DNA from: Ziziphus jujuba
Lineage: Eukaryota; Streptophyta; Magnoliopsida; Rosales; Rhamnaceae
Assembly: GCF_031755915.1 (NCBI RefSeq)
Contig: NC_083380.1
Coordinates: 10,478,001-10,542,000 of the forward strand
Direction: 5' to 3'
DNA length: 64,000 nt
Position 1 is the first letter of the stretch; every line of letters starts with the position of its first letter. The notes below the pieces were generated by a model. It was not told the DNA's origin. It saw nothing but the letters and a program-made list of their open reading frames with translations, and did not search any database. Below are positions 47,425-60,296 of this stretch, one piece after another. Position numbers and translations under genes: made by a program.

Positions 47425-50274
47425 TGTAACACTCCGTCCCGAAGTACAACGGAAAATTTTCAACTTTGACCGAGGTTGTCTGTTGACCGTTGACTTTGAC
47501 TTTGATCGTTGACCGTTGGCCGAAGGGGTCAAAAGTTGACTTTTTGACTCGGATGGAATTCTCAGTTGACTGAGGTACCATTACGAAGTACACGTTGGCA
47601 CGAGTTCGTAGACTAGTAGCACGTTGAAAACGGAGCTACGGTTTGAAAGATATGAGCAAAACAAGTTGAGGTCCAAACTGTCCAAGGGATGCTGGAGTTG
47701 ACTTTTTATTCATGCAAAGTTGAGCTTTGACTCATGCATGATTGTAAAGTGCTCATCGATACGAGTCCGTAGACTAGTGACACGTCCGATTTGGACATGT
47801 GGTTTGAAAGTTATGGACCTGTAGAGTTTTTCAAATACTGTATTATTTTAATATTATTTTTAAACGTGTAACGATGTGCCATGTGTGACTTAATAAATGT
47901 GACCATGTGTCACCATGTTGAGATTCCACATGTCAACCATGTTTAATATCATATTATTTTATTATTATTTTATATAATAATATTATTTTTAATTTATTTT
48001 CTTTCTCTTTCTTTTTCTTTTCTTTTTTTCTTTTCTTCTTTTCCCCCATGTGGAAAAAACGCCCAGCCACCCGAAGCTCTCTTCTTCTTCTTCCTCCTTC
48101 TTCTTCCTTTCCTTTCCTTCTTCCTCTCGGACCGTCGCCGTTTCTTCGTTTCCGGCCACCACCTTGCTACACGCGCCAGCCAGAGATGAGCGGGGGACGG
48201 AGGCGAGCTCGGCTGCAAAATTTCACGGCCATCGGTCGCCGGACGCTCCCAAATCAGGCTAGAGAAGTCTCCGGTCGAAAATTTTCTCTCTCCTCTTTTC
48301 TTGTGTTTTTCGGCCAACCCAGCTCGACCCATACCTCTATCCCACCATTTTCGACCACTCTGAGTTCATTTTCGGGGTTAGATTGCCCAAAAATCCCCAC
48401 CGTTTGAGAGATCCCTTAAGTTTAAACTCGGCCAAAGCTTTCCGGCCACCGCCGGTCGAATTGAGCCCAATGGAGGTCGGTAATGTGATCCCCATCTCAT
48501 AAGCTTTCCATAGACATATAATTTGTCAATTTTGGTTAATGTTTGTGTTAGACCCCCCGGGTACCGGATATTATTTACCTGAATAAAATATTAATTTATT
48601 TGAGATATGTACTGTTGTTGTTCTAGGAGCACGGGTGAGTCCTGGAATTGATCCCATGGAGGATTTTAGGTTAATTGCATGCTCCAGGTGAGTGATCCAC
48701 CTTTAAAAATATTTTGGGGTAATTAATTATATTTATTTGGTGTTAAATTGGTATCTGGAATTATGCTCATGTGGTGGAATTTAAATATAATCGGGAAAAA
48801 ATATTATTTTATATATATATTAACCCATTGATGCTAAACGGAATTTTGGGTCATTAAGAAATTCCCGATTATTATTTTATTGTGATTTAATTGTATTTAT
48901 TACCCATGAGCAAGGTATTTTCATTAATTAATTGTGTGTGGTTTTTATATTATTTTTGGGCAGAATTGGTTTAAATATTTTAAGAAAATTATTTGTTTAA
49001 TTGGTGGTTTAAATTTGATAATTATGCCCGTGGAATATTATTTGTTGAACCTCGTGTTACGAGAAAAATTATTTTTATATTGTTATCGATGGTTTCGTAC
49101 CGGGTATGTTAAAGGAAAATATATGGGATGCTAAATTCAAAAATTGATATATTTTCCACGGTGATTTTTGGAAAATCGGTACGGTAATAAGAAATTTAGT
49201 AATTATTTTAAACGCACTCATACAGTATTGGTGTTCCGGTGTATATGTGGTTAGCGCGCAAGTATTATGTCTCCCGTGAGTTGCCATTGGACCGAGAGCA
49301 GGCAAGTCTTATATATTGCGCATCAGCCGCCCCCTTCCTTGGCCGGGATGACGGTTTTAGCAGCGGTACTGTCGGGACGCCGAAGTGCCGTATGCAAGTT
49401 TCTCTCTTTAACCTCCCGCCAGTCGGTGCTCGGGATGCTGGGTATCGGAGGGCATCACTGGTATATGGTGTGGTGCGTCAAGTATAAATTTTCGGATAAG
49501 GAAATTTCAAACCCCAAAGTATTCAAAATTTATTTATTATAATTTATTACATTTTATTTATTTTTGGGGTATTTATCTATTGTTTATTAAATTGTTTGAT
49601 CCCTTGGTTTTCGGGAAATACGAATATCGGGTTTTGTGAAAATGTTTTAAAAGGGGTATTTCCAACGGAGTGAATAGTGAGGGTTTTGAGAGAAATTATT
49701 ACTTTCAATTGTTTATTATTTATTTATCTATTTAATTGTCGGTATTAAATTAAATTCCATTATTTGTTATATTAATAATATTAAAATTGTTTAGTAGATA
49801 GGGTCACTCACTGAGATGATTAGCATCTCATATTTTTAAATTCCTTTCCCCTAGGTCCAGGTTGGGAGACGTTGATTGTCCGGGGCGAGCCCAACGTCTC
49901 AGTTCGTTGCCGAAAGTCCAAGAAGTATTTCTTCCATTTTTCCTCTTCATCTTGTATTGCTTCATTATCTGTCATTTTATTAATTCCACATTTATTGTAT
50001 AATGCTCTGTATACTGTATTAGACGTGTAGTTATTATTATGCACTGATTTACTGTTATTCTTTTGGAGTGCTGTAAATTTGTTAAATCAACTTGTAGTTT
50101 TGTGGGAGGAATAAGGGGATGTGTATAAAAGTGTGTTTCAGTGCAGGAAAGTTTTGGTTAGTCCTACCCTTAGGGGAGGTGCTGCCGAATTTTCCGTTGG
50201 AAGGTTCGGTGGTATTTCCCTGGGATCAAGGCTTGTCTAGGGTTCCGGTGAGGAATTTTGGACGAGTCCTAACA
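47425..50274 (+). mobile_element. Solo LTR, element 2
   Basis: 2850 bp, TGTAACACTCCG to CCTAACA, flanked by ATAAA (47420-47424) and ATCAA (50275-50279), a target duplication with one later change. Copy A has the empty site near 8998, so this insertion is younger than the segmental duplication. It keeps the 61-nt module, the long intron-like part with paired ends and the 3' hairpin region. The leader is CT-rich (48060-48130). Confidence 0.9.
48627..48687 (+). other. 61-nt structured exon-like module in LTR element 2
   Basis: Acceptor TTCTAG, donor GTGAGTGATCC. End pairing GAGCA with TGCTC (5 bp). Inner hairpin ATCC...GGAT. The donor complement GGGTCACTCAC lies at 49801-49811, before CTAG at 49851-49854. 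Confidence 0.55.
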
Positions 50275-53200
50275 ATCAACATGACACAGTCACCACTACA
50301 AAAAAACAATTATTATAACATATATTAGTATTATTAGAACCATATTCAATAGTTAATATTTATTCAACAAACATGTACGTATTAAGGGGCTTTACCTATT
50401 ACTTTGTTGAGGGAAATTTTGTGCCAATTCACATGTAAACTCATCAACGGAGTCTACAAGATCCGGTCACTGCTCATAAAAGGATGCAGACCGCAATAAA
50501 TAAGGTAACATAATGCATAATTTCTGAAAATAAATTTCTCCCCTGTTTCGGTTGCCAACCTTATCTTTGTTATATACAGTCATACGACGCTCTTTCAAGT
50601 CCACGTGCCCTACCAGCCAATGTATGTTGCGCTTGTTTAGTGGAATCAAAAACTGTCAATACATTACAGGATTTCAGTTAGCACAACAAATAAAGGAAGG
50701 CACATGAATAAATGAATAGCTAACATTACACAATTTGGACATGTATATTGTACATGATTTAAGCATTTCCATGGCTTCGACTCCTTCATTCGAATCCCCA
50801 ATACATATTCTTGCATTGCATATGAGAATTGGAACTTAGATGGATTGGCGAGGAACTTTCCATAACACTGCTCAATGTATACCTACAACAAAATAAATTA
50901 TTAGTTACCTAAAATCACAATAGCCATATATAGGACACTTGGCCTTTAATACGTCTTTACGTACCCAAAATCCTCCACCTATCACCTCAAAACTAGGAAA
51001 AAAAAGAATCAGGGAATCGATTGGCATGTATACGAAATAAGTAAGGTAGGACTTTCATATGCTGCATTGAAAGATGAGTTAATTTTAAATTACATCCATG
51101 CAGTTGAACAACTATCTATGGAATTTATCAAATTATAAAATAAAAATCTTGATCGAAAAATACTTACATCGTGATTCATCCATTTCTCACTGGTTATAAG
51201 TAACTGGAAAAAGTCTTTACCCGCAGACAAAATGTCCATATCAACCTTTCCTGTCCAATCAAACTTCATAAATTGGTCAAAAATTTTTACAAGTTGCGTG
51301 GGTACTGGTTTGTATGGGTCGAACTTCAAAGTAGAAGATGCACGGGGTAAAGTGTGCTGTAGTTTTTTCCGCAAGCCTCCAACATTGTAAGGAGTTGTAA
51401 TAGCTGCTACCGCCTCCCAATATCTATACTTTGCTTAGCAGTTGCTACCTTTCTTGCATGTCTCCCGGCTAGAAACTTTGATGGAGACACTTTCTTGATA
51501 ATCGTAACACTTGGTCCTGCATCGTCTACAACGGATGGATGTGATCGTCTATCAACGGGGGTCGCATCGGGACCAAACTCTTCTTTATTTTCATCCCCTT
51601 CAACATCTGCTTCCATCCCATCTCCCAACCCCATCAGCACCAACTCCCACTCCTTGGTGCTTCATTAACTTATCAAGCTTGGTCTCCAAACTTGCAAACT
51701 CTCTAAGCATGGCAATTCTTAAATCCTTAATGTCTTGCCATACATTAGCCACTTCACCTTCAAGGCTAGTTAATCTTTCTCTCAAAGGTACCTATAAGAA
51801 ACAATAATGATTAGTACTTGCAATAATAAAAAAGATAAACATTCATACAATTTATTCAAACCTCATCATGGGATGGAGTTGTTGGAGGTTGGGATGGAGT
51901 CGATGGTTTAACACAAACATGAGCAGCAACTCCTGCAGTCGATGATGAAGGTTGGTCTGTTGGCTTATCTCCCATTCGCCGCCTCCTTCCTTTACCCTTA
52001 CTTTCCACAGACGCCTGTTTTCGTTTCTTACTTCTTCCACTACTTGTAAGTGGAACACCTTCATCCTTTTCACCATGACTTCCCTGTGGTGGCTTGTCTC
52101 GGACAGCTGGTGCAACACTGTATGGAGTAGTGTCATGATGTACATCCCATGCAATTTTGCCAATATATGCACGCTCAAATTCAATTGCATTCATTAAGTC
52201 ATGAACGGGATACTGTAAAAGACAAAAGGGATTATCATCAAGTGATTATTAAGTAATACTAATATTACTACAAATACTACAAAAGTCTATAAATAATATT
52301 ACTATATTGGAATGTATATTTATATTTATATATATATATATTTGTACATATAAGTAGAAGAACTCATATACTTACATCACGATAATCAAAGAGTTCAGTG
52401 GTCTTTTCAAAACTTGGCACTTGTAAAATATGCCAATTAAGAATTCGAGGGAATGCCATGTCCGGCAACTTCTTTCCAAATGCTTGACCTAAAAAAGGAA
52501 TTGTCTCAAAACCCCAAATATGTCAAACAATTAATTAATAATGAATAAGTAAAGAAATACACACCATAAATACAAGTGTAACAAACTTACCATGAAAGCC
52601 AAAGGAAACCCACAAAGACTATAACTCTTTGACTTGTTTAAAGCCATGGACTCTCTATGCTCAAAAGCACTCTTCAACGATCTAATGGTGCTGGTATATG
52701 ATAAAGTACCCCATGGATAGTTATTGAAGTACTCTAAATCATCCACCATCTCCAAGTGATTATTAGGTAAGGTGGCCATGCTTTCTTTGCCTAGAAGGAC
52801 CGTCTCTCGGAAATATAATAAAGCCAACTTCAATCTATCATCGTCGGCTTCATCATTGTCTTGACACTATGCGGTCATGAAAGCTTCGGTTATCTCCGAG
52901 TTAGTGACTTTTCGCTTTCCGCCAAAATACATGTCACTAATACGACTAGAGATGTTAACTCGCCTATTAGGTTCGTAACCAAACCATAGACCTGTAATTA
53001 TGGTGAAGTCTCTTCGTGAAAATCTAGCACCACACCCTCCAAAATTGAATACCATAGAATCCTTATCATCGCAAACACACTGCCTATACAACATGCTGTT
53101 GACGATGTGGCCACTAAATTGTATCTTGTTAGCCTTCAAAAAGTGGCCAAAACAGCTATCCTCAAACTTCTTTATTTGGGTTGGAGTCAGCTTGAACTTA

Positions 53201-53329
53201 ATATCTGACACGGCTTTCCAGAAGTTCGATCTACAAGTAAACTTTACGCTTGATATCTTCGAGTCCCAAAATCTTCGTTGGTAATCTGAATCCATTTTAT
53301 CTACAAATCAAATACAACAAAGCATAACA

Positions 53330-53490
53330 TATGGAGGAAACGTTTTTTCCGACACGAGGAAAGCTTGGAGGAAAATTTTTCTGCCTAAAGGAAAAAATTT
53401 TCCACCTGAAGGAAAAAGTTTTTTGCCTGGAGGAAAAAGTTTTCCGCCTAGAGGAAAAATTTTTTCCTCTAGGCGGAAAATTTTCCAGAA
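53330..53490. repeat. Palindromic GGAAA/TTTCC array upstream of Ulp1-like copy B
   Basis: Counterpart of 12055-12210, with one more unit (GCCTGGAGGAAAAAGTTTTC). 53440-53480 is a near-perfect palindrome centred on AAATTTTTT. Confidence 0.6.
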
Positions 53491-54367
53491 CCTAAATGAC
53501 ATACACCTAACAGGATTTATGCAAAAATATAATGAAAATGGCTAAAGAATCTTTTCGAACCAGTGCATATGTGGATTTAAAAGCTACAATATCTTTTATA
53601 TATTAGTGTACATTATACATTAGGAAACAAACCAACCATGGGCATGTGACATTGCTTCCTAAGGATAACCTATAGTTCTAACACATATATTATGGTTTCA
53701 CATTCAAACCTCCCATTAAATTCAAACAAAAACATAACTTTATAATAGTTTTAATTTCACATTTCACATTCTAACCATGCAACACAAACACTTCTGTCAC
53801 ACCAAATAACACAATATTATAAGCATAGCTCATAATGACAAAGGTTCAAAATTGAGCAATTTATAAAGAGATGACTTATCATCTCTAAAATAATCTATCA
53901 TGGAAATTATCAACAATTCTGAAAAACCATTCAATACAGCACAAATAAAGGTTCTCAGATTAGTTCGTTACATTAAAGTGAAATTAGTTTACAACATTTT
54001 TCTGTTTTGTTCAGAGAAGCAACTTACATTAATGGGGGACAAACCGCCACCAATGCTTCTCTATCTATTTATATGTCTCTCTCTCTCTCTCTTTCTCTAT
54101 CTCTGTAAGTGTGTGTATAATTTTCTCAGCAAACACTTGTAACTCTAACGATGGCAACTTTTGTGCTTCAATTTTCTGCTCATTCCATCACTTGCTCCTC
54201 CAATGCTGAAAAATATAGAAAATCAATATTAGTAAGGATCCCAACAAATCTTTCCTTCGAAAACTACTAAAGATGAAAGGGAAATTCTAGCACCTGAAGA
54301 CAAATTACAACAACCTCTATATAAGATCAACAGGGGTAGAAAAATAAATGTAATACACAATTCATAC

Positions 54368-55076
54368 TTTTGTATTGGTTTGATTGAAAGCTGCCTGATG
54401 AGAATGATGAAACAACTTGGACATGAATGAAATTGAGGGCTCACTACTAGTAACAAAAACCCTCTTGTTGTAATACCAGTACCGATTGCCAAATTATATC
54501 CATGATTTATGAGACAGCAGGGCTTACTATCCATTACCGTACTCTTGGATCCATCACATGAGAAATTGATGTTTGGTATAGTATTGTTAGTGATATATAT
54601 ATATATATATATATTTTTTTTTTGGGTGAAAGATACTTTGTAAACGAAGGACTTTGCAAGTAAGAACCAAAACTAGTTTGGACAAATAAATGTAGGAGTT
54701 ACTAATGTCCAAATATCATTTATAAATGTTGGAGTTATTTATGCATTCAGAGATTACTAGTTATTTATAAATTCCCCTACTTGTGTATTAGTTTTTTATA
54801 TGTATATAGTGTGATGCTCCAGACTGAAACGTAAGTTTGCGTAGGTCATAAAAAATTCAATTTGTATATTTGTATTACATATATACTAAACTTAAATTTT
54901 TTTTTGTAAGAGGCGAACTTAGATTCAATTCAACTGGTTAATTCTTTTTATTAGAAAAAGAAAATTGTTCTGTGATGCAATATCAAGAAGCTTCTCTATT
55001 GGTTTGATTGCATGGTATGACTGTTACTAAGAAAGTTCCACTTCATCTTGTTCCAATATCCTACTCCACTACTTGA
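54368..55076 (+). pseudogene. P450 3' ends, copy B
   Basis: Duplicate of 28283-28997. It holds the C-terminal codons of P450 pseudogene 2 (LYWFD, then a stop) and the LLYWFD...VPLHLVPISY scrap ending at 55076. The rest of pseudogene 2 was removed by the 15.2-kb deletion. Confidence 0.85.
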
Positions 55077-55134
55077 TTTTTATGCCAAATGGGAGATTTT
55101 ATGAGATGGGTGCTCATAGTTTTTAATTCATATT

Positions 55135-55799
55135 AGCCCAGACCACCCGCCTCAAGATATTGTCCGCTTTAGGCCCGGTCTACACGGTTTTGCTCTTCCC
55201 GACACCAGTACAACGGTGGGTCACAGGAAAAGGCCTCCTGAAGGGAAAGGTATCCACACGCTTATAAGTCATGCTTCGTTCCCCTTTCCAACCGATGTGG
55301 GATGTTACAATCCACCCTCCTTAGGGCCCAGCACCTCGCTGGCACACCGATCCGGGTCCGGCTCTGATACCACTTTAACAGCCCAAACCACCCGCCTCAA
55401 GATATTGTCCGTTTTGGGCCCGGCCCGTATGGTTTTGTTCTTCCCGACCCCAGTACAACGGTGGGTCACAGGAAAAGGCCTCTTGAAGGGAAAGGTATCC
55501 ACATGCTTATAAGCCATGCTTCGTTCCCCTTTCCAATCGATGTGAGATGTTACAGTGATATCAGAGCCGGACCCGAATCGGTGTGCCAGTGAGGATGCTG
55601 GGCCTTAAGGAGGGTGGATTTTAACATCCCACATCGGTTGGAAAGGGGAACGAAGCATGGCTTATAAGCATGTGGATACCTTTCCCTTCAAGAGGCCTTT
55701 TCTGTGACCCACCGTTGTACTAGGATCGGGAATAGCAAAACCGTGCGGGTCGGGCCCAAAACGGACAATATCTTGAGGCGGGTGGTCTAGGTTGTTACA
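55135..55799. mobile_element. TRIM with three LTRs, one inverted
   Basis: On minus a complete TRIM is seen: LTR 55554-55375, primer site and short internal domain, LTR 55309-55135. The domain is about 65 bp with TGGTATCAGAGCC at one end and a purine tract at the other. From 55555 a second copy of the domain follows on plus (primer site changed to TGATATCAGAGCC) with a third LTR, 55620-55799. The left tip is missing about 6 bp. The third LTR and the second form an inverted repeat. Confidence 0.75.
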
Positions 55800-56034
55800 G
55801 ATTTGAAGGTGGGTCATGTTGTTGTTCTAGGAGCACGGGTGAGTCGTGGAATTGATCCCATGGAGGATCTTGGATTAATTGCACGCTCCAGGTGAGTGAC
55901 CCACCTTCAAATTAATTTCGAGAATTAAATTTTTGAATATTTTGTGTGAATTGAATATTTGAAATTGATATTTTATGTGCCAAATATTTAGTGGTTTTAT
56001 TTGTGAAAATTTGATGCCTAATTGAGTGAATCAC
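55800..56034 (+). mobile_element. Long-LTR fragment
   Basis: 235 bp of the long-LTR family, covering the 61-nt module (55831-55891: GAGCACG...GCACGCTCCAG, inner GATCC...GGATC) and the start of the intron-like part. Neither end of the LTR is present. Confidence 0.7.
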
Positions 56035-56461
56035 TGTAATAGCCCAGACTACCTGCCTCAAGATATTGTCCGCTTTGGGTCCGGCCCGCACGGTTTTGCT
56101 CTTCCCGACCCCAGTACAACGGTGGGTCACAGGAAAAGGCCTCTTGAAGGGAAATGTATCCACACGCTTATAAGCCATGCTTCGTTCCCCTTTCCAACCG
56201 ATGTGGGATGTTACAGTGGTATCAGAGCCGGACCCGGATCGGTGTGTCGGCGAGGACGCTGGGCCCTAAGGAGGGTGGATTGTAACATCCCACATCGGTT
56301 GGAAAGGGGAACGAAGCATGGCTTATAAGCGTGTGGATACCTTTCCCTTCAAAAGGCCTTTTCCTGTGACCCACCGTTGTACTGGGGTCGGGAAGAGCAA
56401 AACCGTGTGGGCCAAGCCTAAAGCGGACAATATCTTGAGGCTGGTGGTCTGGGCTATTACA
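56035..56461. mobile_element. TRIM foldback: two LTRs in inverted orientation
   Basis: Arm 1 is 56035-56214, arm 2 is 56281-56461, about 95% complementary by my count (9 differences). The 66-bp centre carries the primer site TGGTATCAGAGCC and a purine tract. A normal TRIM has direct LTRs. A transcript would fold into a hairpin of about 180 bp. Flanks show no clear target duplication. Confidence 0.8.
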
Positions 56462-57385
56462 TTGCCCCTTCCATTTCTGGCCAGTCCACCAAATCTCGCA
56501 GCCAACCGACCACTGACGCACCTGGATATGAGGTTTTTCCGGCGGCTTCACCGATTGCTTCAAACCTATATTTCTCCCCGATGCTGCCTCCATTTGCCAC
56601 ACTGCCAGTCCCATCTGTTCTCCCATCATCCGATCTACGTCTCCTCCAAAAATCACGACCAATGGCCATCGGACGCACCGCCGGCGGTGACAGGTTCCGA
56701 TGACCACGGCGGCTTATCGGGAAATCAACTTTCTTGCGAGTTTCCAGTTGCACCGTCCATCCTTTCCCACTAGTTTTGACCCCCTGAATCCAAATCAGAG
56801 ATCGGTTTCCTCCAACTCGTGGCTGTTTATGTGATCCGAGAATCCAAAACCTAATACTTTTATGACGAGATTCCGGCCATCTCGAGTTCGATCTCATGAA
56901 AGTGAGACCAGATTCGTAATCCTCGTTTCACAAGGTTCGATTTGGTATATCACTCATAAATTTTGGTTGTTGTTTGTGTTTGCTCCTCGGGTATCCATTT
57001 AGGAGTTACCCGATTAAAATATTAAAATAATTAGTTTTGTGTATTGTGGATATTTTAGGTGCACGTGTGGGTAGTGGAGTTGATCCTGCTGAGGATCTCG
57101 ATTGACACGTGCTTAAGGTGAGTGACCCACCTTTAAAACTATTTTGGGGTGATTAATTATATTTATTTTGTGTTAATATAATATTTAGAAAATATGCTCT
57201 TGTGGTGGAATTTATTTATAACTGTGGTAAATTGTATTTTCTATATATATATATATATATATGCCTATTGATACTAAATGAAAGTTTGGTTTATTAAGAA
57301 ATTCTTGATTATTATTATTGTGATTTAATTGAATTTATTACGCATGAGCAAAGTATTTTCATTTAATTAATTGTATTTGGATTTT
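56462..57385 (+). mobile_element. Long-LTR copy 5, left part
   Basis: Begins in the GC-rich leader (its start is missing) and runs through a 59-nt module (57059-57117; stem GCACGTGT/ACACGTGC, inner GATCC...GGATC) and donor GTGAGTGACCC at 57118. It is cut by element 3 at 57386 and continues at 60297. Confidence 0.75.
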
Positions 57386-60291
57386 TGTCAGGACCCGTCC
57401 AGAATTCCTTCCCCGGAACCCTAGACAAGCCCTGATCCCAAGGAAATACCACCGAACCTTCCAACGGAAAATCCGGCAGCACCTCCCCTAAGGGTAGGAC
57501 TAACCAAAAATTACCTGCACTGAAAACGCACTTCTATAATTGTCCCCTTATTCCTCCCACAGTACTACAAGTTGATTCCACAAATTTCAGCACTTCAAAA
57601 TAAATACAGTAATCCAGTGCATAATAAATACAACAAGAATGAAAGAAATAGTACAACTGCAATAAAAGAGGAACATGATACTTCACGAAGTAAAACAGGG
57701 ATGAAGATCAAGTCCGCTCCGGATGAACACCGACAACCTGGAACCTAGAGGAACGGAATTTAAGAGTGTGAGATGCTAATCATCTCAGTGAGTGACCCTA
57801 TCTACTATACAATATAATACCACAGTAATAAGTAGATAGATAATAATTATTTGGAAATAATAATTTCTCTCAAAACCCTTACAATTCTCTTAGTTGGAAA
57901 AGTTCCCCTTTTAAAACTTTTTCACAAAACCCTTGTTCGTAATCCCCGAAAACCAAGACATCAAATAAATACCAGAACAGTAATAATTATATTTTTAATT
58001 CCAATACAGATTCAAAACATTTTATTTTTAAAACACAGTTCTGAAATCATTTGATGCACCCACTATATACCAGTGGCGCCAACAGTACCCAGCGTCCCAA
58101 GGTACCGCCAGACAGGAGGTTATAGAAAGAAACCGGCATACGGTCGCGTGGCGTCCCACTGTGCCGCTGCTAACCTGGTGTCCCGGCCAAAGGGGGGTGG
58201 CCTACCCTCATCCGATGGCAACCACAGGACAACCTCATAATATCAACCGCACGCTACTCACACCCACCTGCACGCTAATCACATCACCTGCGCGCTAATC
58301 ACACCCACCTGCGCGCTAATCACAACCGTGTGCACACTAACCATATCACATATAAACAGAACACCAGTACGTGCATGGTGCATCCAAAAATCATAAAATT
58401 CACAATTTTAAATTATATATCGAATTTCACATTTTGTATAAACATAGCGGGCATAATTCATCCGTTTGAACCGGGAAATTCCCCACAATTTCTTTATAAT
58501 CAATACCATAAATTCCATGATTTTCAAATCCACCAACTCCCAAATCCATCAATTCAAATATCCACATTTCCAATAGCATAAATAATTCTCGAAATATAAT
58601 AATCAAATCTCATAATATTCCATGGGCATATCTTATAAAAATTGAAATCACCAACATAACCAAATATTTTCTTTGAAATATTTGAAAATCAAATCATGCC
58701 CAATTTAACATTAAAACCACTCGAATTTCAAAATTCGCAAAACTATAAAATAATTTCACATGGCATAAATTGGTGAAATGCACATTTCTTAAATCCGATA
58801 AAATTCACAAATAATTCCACAATAAATCAAATAAATATTTGGCACATAGAAATTAAATTCCAAATATTTAAATCACACATAATATATTCACCAATTAAAT
58901 TTCCAAATTTAATTTGAAGGTGGGTCACTCACCTGGAGCACGCAATTAAACCACGATCCACTACGGGATCAATTCTACGACTCATCGGTGCTCCTAGAAC
59001 AAAATTCACAGAAAGTCAAATAAATTAATATTTTATTCGGATAAATAATACCCAGTACCCGGGGGGTTAAAACACAAACGATATCTAGAATTTACGAGTT
59101 ATATACCGAATCGAAGCTCGAGTGATGCTGATCACAGATTCGGTCTCAATTTCCAAGGATCGTACCCGACGGGGTTTGAATTTCGCTGGGAAGCTTTTCG
59201 GATTTCGGCTCCACAATTCTCCCAAACCATCGCGAATTGGCGGAAACGGATGCCGGATTCGGGTTTAGGAGGTCGAACATAGCGGACTGGAGCCGGCCGG
59301 AAAACTGGGTACTCGCCGGAACCGTACTTTCCGGCGAGCCGCCGCGGTCACCGGCAACCGTCGCCGGCGGCGGTGCGTGTGGTGGCCGTTGGTCGTGAAA
59401 TTTTGCAGACTTGTAGTTCGTGAGGAGAGCAATCCAACGGGACCAGCGGTGAGCAAAACGGAGGCCGGACGGCGGAGAAATCACGGTTTGAAGTTTTTCG
59501 GCCCCTCGCCGGAAAACGCTCCGATCCCGGCGCGTCGGTGATCCGATGGCTGTGATTTTTGATGGGTCGGCCGGACTTGAGGAGAGGGTGACGGGTGTAC
59601 GGCGCGTGTGGCCGGAAAATGGCCGGAAGTGGGTCGATTTGCGGTGGCCGGCGGTGGAGGGAAAAACTCGCCGGAAATGAGGAGGGGAACCTTGCTGGAC
59701 GGCGCGTGCACAGTAACTCGACCGGAAAATTTGAAAATCTCCGATGGGCGGCGGACTCTCTCTCTCTCTTTCTCTCTCCTCTCTCTCTTTCTCTCTCTTC
59801 CCCGAGAATTTTAACAAATAAAAACCCCTGTGTGATACTGTTCATGCCACATGGACCAATCAGAAGCTGACACGTGGCACCACTGTGCACTTAAGCCACA
59901 TATATTAAAATAATACGGTATCCGACAAACGTCCATAACTTTTTAACCAAATGTCCGATTTAAGCGTGCCGCTAGTCTATGAACTCGTATCGACGAGTAT
60001 TTTACAATCATACAAGAGTCAACACAAAATTACATCTCAAGAAAAAGTCAACTCCCGGCACCTTTTGGACAGTTTGAACCTCAACTTGTTTTGCCCATAA
60101 CTTTCAAACCGTAGCTCCGTTTTCGACGTGCTACTAGTCTACGAACTCAGGGCGTCATGCACTTCACCACGGTACCCTAGTCAACTCGAAATTCCAACTA
60201 GAGCAAAAAGTCAACTTTTGACCCGCTTGGTCAACGGTCAACCTCGGTCAACGTGCACGGATTCTGGTGCGATTTTGGACGGGGTGTTACA
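57386..60291 (-). mobile_element. Solo LTR, element 3, nested in copy 5
   Basis: 2906 bp. On plus it reads TGTCAGGACC to GGGTGTTACA, with a perfect ATTTT duplication (57381-57385 and 60292-60296). It is closest to element 1: it shares the GA-rich tract and leader. Its 61-nt module is at 58933-58993 on minus (stem GAGCAC/GTGCTC, 6 bp). The donor complement pair is 58922-58932 and 57788-57798, an 11/11 match. Confidence 0.9.
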
Positions 60292-60296
60292 ATTTT

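Larger units (their letters stand above)
47276..53295 (-). pseudogene. Ulp1-like protease gene, copy B, split by a solo LTR
   Basis: Counterpart of 12019-8885. DUF1985 (53295-52867) ends at a private stop where copy A reads Gln. The Trp codon lost in copy A near 11162 is intact here near 52438, and the third exon lacks copy A's stop. His of NIHWLVGHVD is at about 50620. Solo LTR 47425-50274 falls just after the GDC catalytic loop, whose next Gly is Val here, and separates it from LKTIEFL. The C-terminal stop near 47375 is shared with copy A. Confidence 0.8.
43124..54367. mobile_element. MULE copy B, right end deleted
   Basis: The left end matches copy A (GAAAAGTAGCCATCC at about 43140). The right inverted repeat and the last 2 kb are gone, so the element has only one end and cannot move. 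It carries a second disabled transposase and a second disabled Ulp1-like gene, the latter split by a solo LTR. Confidence 0.85.
41294..55134. repeat. Segmental duplication, copy B
   Basis: Direct repeat of 1-29055. It matches 1-1266, then 4164-13055, then 28283-29055. It lacks the solo LTR at 1267 and 15.2 kb (13056-28282), and it has its own solo LTR at 47425. At the deletion joint (54367/54368) only about 1 bp of homology is seen, suggesting end joining. After 55134 copy B is cut by a TRIM. Confidence 0.92.

Noticed and set aside
48048..48407. Frames in the CT-rich leaders at 48048 and 62393
   Set aside because: Low-complexity Ser/Phe runs from TTC repeats; no domain, open on both strands because of composition.
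55135..56461. Cassandra-type TRIM carrying 5S rRNA sequence
   Set aside because: No 5S A-box or C-box words are visible in these LTRs; only the primer-site and overall design agree.
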